The notes under the pieces were generated by a model, which had not been told where the DNA came from, did no database searches, and worked only from the letters and a program-made list of their open reading frames with translations. This document shows positions 61,092 to 64,000 of a stretch of 64,000 bases of DNA, piece by piece (the first letter of the stretch is position 1; the number at the start of each line of letters is the position of its first letter). The position numbers were made by a program, and so were the translations under genes. Origin of the DNA: Agrobacterium tumefaciens (lineage in GTDB: Bacteria; Pseudomonadota; Alphaproteobacteria; Rhizobiales; Rhizobiaceae); NCBI GenBank assembly GCA_025559845.1, contig CP048470.1:410001-474000 (forward strand). Direction: 5' to 3'.

Positions 61092-62687
61092 TCAGCCCTG
61101 GGGCTGTTTCCAGGCATTGGCCAGATCGCCGTAGGCGATATCGATGGTGGTCACAAGCGATTGCAGGCTGGCATTTCGCAAGATGACCGTCGGCAATGCG
61201 ACAATGGAGAAGTTCGGCAAATCGTCACCGGTGATCGTTTGGATCTCCTTGAATTGCGCCGCGCGCTTTGTCTCGTCCACTTCAACGGCCGCCGCGCGGA
61301 AAAGGTCATCGACCTTGGGATTGTTATAGTGCGCTGCGTTGACGTAGGGAGCCGGGTTCTTGATCCCGTCCGACCAGTATAGGCGCTGGACCCCAGCCGT
61401 CGGGTCAAACAGGCGGCTGATCCCGTTTACATTTACGTCGAAGCCGCGCTCCGTATAGACCCGCTTGATGAATGTCGCGAGATCGCCTTCAAGGATCTCC
61501 ACCTTCACTCCTATCTTGCCGAAAGACGAACGCAGGTAATCGGCCGTCTTGCGGAAGGCATCCGATGGCAGGAACGCAAGCCTTAATGTAAATCGCGTGC
61601 CATCAGCCCCCTTTGGGAATCCAGCCTGATCGAGCAGCGCATTCGATTTTGCAAGGTCGAAGGGATAGTTGAACGGTGCCTCATCATTATAGGCAGTGAA
61701 CACCTTGGGGATGTTCGAGCCTGCCGGTTTTGCCGTACCAAAAAAGATTGCGTCATTGATGAAATCGCGATCGATCGCGTGTGCCAACGCGTGGCGCACC
61801 TCCTTCTTGGCCAGAACCGGATTTTCGAGATTGAATTCGAAGACCTCAGCATTGTTCAGATAGGCATCGGTATAAACTTCGACGGCGAGTTTGGGGTTTT
61901 GCCGCAACCGCTCCAGATCGCCGTATGACACATCCGCCGCGTAATCCGCTTCACCGGTTTCGACGGCAATCGTCGCAGATGCCGCGTCGGCAAAAAAGCG
62001 CGCGACAAACCCGTCGAGATACGGCAGTCCTGCGTCCCAATAGTTGGGATTACGCTTCAGCTTGACATAGCTACCACGTTTCCATTCCTCGAAGACGAAG
62101 GGACCGGTACCGATCGGGGCGTTGCCATTCGGGCTTTCGTTGAAGTTTTCCGACGGATATGCGTGCGCTGGCAGGATCGGCGTCTCACCGCCAGTCAGTG
62201 CTCTCAACAGATAAGGCGCGGGCTTTGACAATACGACCACCGCAATATGGGGATCAGGTGTTTCCACATCGGCAATATTGGCGAATGTGATGCGCCCGCG
62301 CGGGCCAACCTTCTTGAAGGCAAGCAAGGAGAACTTCACATCCGTGGAGGTGAAATCCTTCCCGTCATGCCATTTCACGCCTTTACGCAGACGGAATGTA
62401 TGGCGCAGACCGTCGGCGGAGGTTTCCCAGCTTTCGGCCAGGACCGGATGCGGTTTGAACTCGCTGTCAAAGCGCACCAGACCTTCCAGGATCTTTGTAG
62501 AAATCGCTCTGGTGCGCGTATTGCTGTCGGAGAGCGGTACCAGCGTCGTTGGTTCACCAAGACCGGCAAAGGTCACAAGACCGCCCTTTGTCGGCTGCTT
62601 GGAGGCGGCAAACGAAACGGATGGGAGCAATGCGGCCCCACCAAATGCCGCCGTCAGAAGCAATGTCTTTCGTCTTGTCAAATCCAT
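61092..62687 (-). CDS. Peptide-type ABC transporter substrate-binding protein with Tat-like signal (organosulfur cluster, 3)
   Basis: 531 residues; AGAGGAAAC precedes the ATG. The N-terminus MDLTRRKTLLLTAAFGGAAL is a twin-arginine-type signal (TRRKTLLL). The SBP_bac_5 body includes STKILEGLVRFDSEFKPHPV, GLRHTFRLRKGVKWHDGKDF and IGTGPFVFEEW. It is the third such receptor in the region and follows an M20 amidohydrolase gene by 20 bp, so its ligand may be an amide or peptide that the amidohydrolase then cleaves. A terminator ends the two-gene unit. Confidence 0.88.
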   Translation of the reverse strand: MDLTRRKTLLLTAAFGGAALLPSVSFAASKQPTKGGLVTFAGLGEPTTLVPLSDSNTRTRAISTKILEGLVRFDSEFKPHPVLAESWETSADGLRHTFRLRKGVKWHDGKDFTSTDVKFSLLAFKKVGPRGRITFANIADVETPDPHIAVVVLSKPAPYLLRALTGGETPILPAHAYPSENFNESPNGNAPIGTGPFVFEEWKRGSYVKLKRNPNYWDAGLPYLDGFVARFFADAASATIAVETGEADYAADVSYGDLERLRQNPKLAVEVYTDAYLNNAEVFEFNLENPVLAKKEVRHALAHAIDRDFINDAIFFGTAKPAGSNIPKVFTAYNDEAPFNYPFDLAKSNALLDQAGFPKGADGTRFTLRLAFLPSDAFRKTADYLRSSFGKIGVKVEILEGDLATFIKRVYTERGFDVNVNGISRLFDPTAGVQRLYWSDGIKNPAPYVNAAHYNNPKVDDLFRAAAVEVDETKRAAQFKEIQTITGDDLPNFSIVALPTVILRNASLQSLVTTIDIAYGDLANAWKQPQG

Positions 62688-62707
62688 GATTGTTTCCTCT
62701 TTGTGTT

Positions 62708-63913
62708 TTATACCGGAACCGCCGTGAGGCGCTGCTCGATCAGACGCGCAAACAATGTGGCACCCACCGGCAAGATCGCGTCGTCGACAATGAAACCTGG
62801 GTTATGCGCAGGAACGTTGCCCGCATGACCAAGCGTGAAAAAGGCACCAGGAGCGTGCTTCAGGAAGTCTGCGAAATCCTCACTGCCCATAAAGCGACCG
62901 GGCTCGGTCGAGACGCGCGCGTCGCCCAAGACATCGCGTGCGACCTCCGCAACGATATCGACAGACGCGTCGTCGTTGGTGAGGACCGAGAAAATGTCTC
63001 TGATATCGACATCCGCTATCAGGCCGTGGGCGGCAGCAACATGTTCCGAAATCGTTGCGATCCGCTCGCGGATCGTCGCGCGAACTTGATCGGAAAACGC
63101 CCTCACCGTTCCGGCAATCGACGCCGTTTCTGGTATGACGTTGTAGGCTGAACCAGCCTCGATCCGTGTGATCGACAGGACTGCTGGATCAATCGGCGAA
63201 ACGTTTCGGCTAACGATCGTTTGCAATGTCTGGATGAGTTCGCCGATTGCCGGTACCGGGTCATGGGAGACATCCGGATGTGCGGCATGTGCGCCTTTGC
63301 CCTTCAGCCTGATATCGAAGAAGTCAGCACCGGCGAGAATTGTGCCGGGAGAGACTTTGAGATGATTGGGCGCGGCATGAGAGGAGTTATGCAGTCCATA
63401 AATCTCATCGACGGGAAAGTCCTTGAACAACCCATCGGCGATCATGGCACGCGCACCACCAAGACCTTCTTCCGCAGGCTGAAAGATGAAAACGACCGTG
63501 CCGGCGAAATCGCGAGTTTCGGCCAGATAACGCGCAGCCCCCAAAAGGATCGTCGTGTGCGCATCGTGACCGCAGCCATGAAATTTGCCGGGGTAGATCG
63601 AGGCATAGGGCAAACCCGTATCCTCCGGCATCGGCAGGGCATCCATGTCGGCGCGCAGACCAACCGAGCGATTACCCGCATGTTTTCCACGCAAGATACC
63701 GACCACGCCTGTTTTGCCATATCCGCGATGCACCTCGATACCCCAGGACGCAAGTTTCTCGGCGACGATCCCGGAGGTTCGCACCTCTTCAAAGCCAATT
63801 TCCGGGTGCTGGTGCAGATCGTGACGGATCGACACCAGTTCGGGAATGTAGGTAACAATCCTGTCGATGACTTTCGGTGCTGGGGTGTTTGTGGGGTCTA
63901 CGGCGATGTTCAC
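62708..63913 (-). CDS. M20D-family amidohydrolase (hippurate hydrolase / N-acyl-amino-acid hydrolase type)
   Basis: 401 residues; the start codon is GTG at 63913, with AAAGGA 6 nt upstream. Zinc and catalytic motifs are all present: IRHDLHQHPEIGFEEVRTSG, RADMDALP, FHGCGHDAHTTILLGAARYL, FIFQPAEEGLGGARAMI, and the GRFMGSEDFADFLKHAPGAF metal site near the C-terminus. Members hydrolyse hippurate, N-acyl amino acids or related amides in the cytoplasm, and homologues cleave N-acetyl-cysteine-type conjugates. It is co-oriented with the binding protein downstream. A conjugate such as an N-acylated sulfur amino acid would fit both neighbours (inference). Beyond 63913 only 87 bases remain, with no gene I can support. 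Confidence 0.9.
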   Translation of the reverse strand: MNIAVDPTNTPAPKVIDRIVTYIPELVSIRHDLHQHPEIGFEEVRTSGIVAEKLASWGIEVHRGYGKTGVVGILRGKHAGNRSVGLRADMDALPMPEDTGLPYASIYPGKFHGCGHDAHTTILLGAARYLAETRDFAGTVVFIFQPAEEGLGGARAMIADGLFKDFPVDEIYGLHNSSHAAPNHLKVSPGTILAGADFFDIRLKGKGAHAAHPDVSHDPVPAIGELIQTLQTIVSRNVSPIDPAVLSITRIEAGSAYNVIPETASIAGTVRAFSDQVRATIRERIATISEHVAAAHGLIADVDIRDIFSVLTNDDASVDIVAEVARDVLGDARVSTEPGRFMGSEDFADFLKHAPGAFFTLGHAGNVPAHNPGFIVDDAILPVGATLFARLIEQRLTAVPV

Positions 63914-64000
63914 GGCATATCCTTTGGCAATGGAATTCCCTGCCGCTACCGGAGGGTGGCGAGCGATCAGGGACGTTTGATGGTGAAACAGAGGTGGCGA

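Overview
The window looks like chromosomal or chromid DNA of an alphaproteobacterium of the Rhizobiales, probably Rhizobiaceae. The grounds are an AapJ/AapQ-type amino-acid transporter, the 76-residue basic ribosomal protein S21, the abundance of ABC uptake systems, LysR regulators, and long runs of ATGA-overlapped genes. This placement is by protein resemblance only. I see no transposase, phage gene, tRNA, rRNA or CRISPR array.

Layout. 1-2.5 kb: end of an AapJQ-type amino-acid transporter and a MetC-type PLP lyase, with a divergent LysR gene (2.6-3.5 kb). 3.7-5.9 kb: recQ and rpsU. 6.0-14.5 kb (minus strand): a LysR gene, a complete peptide-type ABC transporter, a cytoplasmic class A beta-lactamase-like hydrolase and an AbgB-like M20 amidohydrolase. 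14.6-26.3 kb (minus strand): a second peptide-type ABC transporter carrying two HyuA-like/DUF917 gene pairs in opposite order and an isoaspartyl peptidase/asparaginase, facing a MalT-like LuxR regulator (26.4-28.8 kb). 28.8-33.9 kb: a FecBCD-type transporter with two binding proteins and a divergent methyltransferase. 33.9-38.4 kb: a cobalamin riboswitch followed by a five-gene overlapping operon (binding protein, permease, ATPase, pseudoazurin, methyltransferase).

38.6-64 kb is a large organosulfur region. It has an Rrf2 regulator, a periplasmic rhodanese, a YeeE-type thiosulfate transporter, SsuD alkanesulfonate monooxygenase, a flavin reductase, three acyl-CoA-dehydrogenase-fold (SfnB/DszC-like) proteins, a DszA/NtaA-type monooxygenase, and a protein that would usually be labelled a NitT/TauT binding protein. 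That last protein lacks a signal peptide and keeps the Cys, His and Arg of the desulfinase DszB. A third peptide-type ABC transporter with three Tat-exported binding proteins, an aldo-keto reductase, a LysR regulator, a DUF3088 thioredoxin-like protein and an M20 amidohydrolase complete the set.

Reading it together (inference): the right half imports organosulfur compounds, opens C-S bonds with reduced-flavin monooxygenases and a DszB-like desulfinase, and handles the released sulfur through rhodanese and YeeE. The left half imports peptide-, hydantoin- or thiohydantoin-like compounds and hydrolyses them. The middle supplies iron and cobalamin. The best candidates for something undescribed are the 4S-like desulfurisation island, the B12-riboswitch operon carrying a blue copper protein and a methyltransferase, and the twin HyuA/DUF917 locus.
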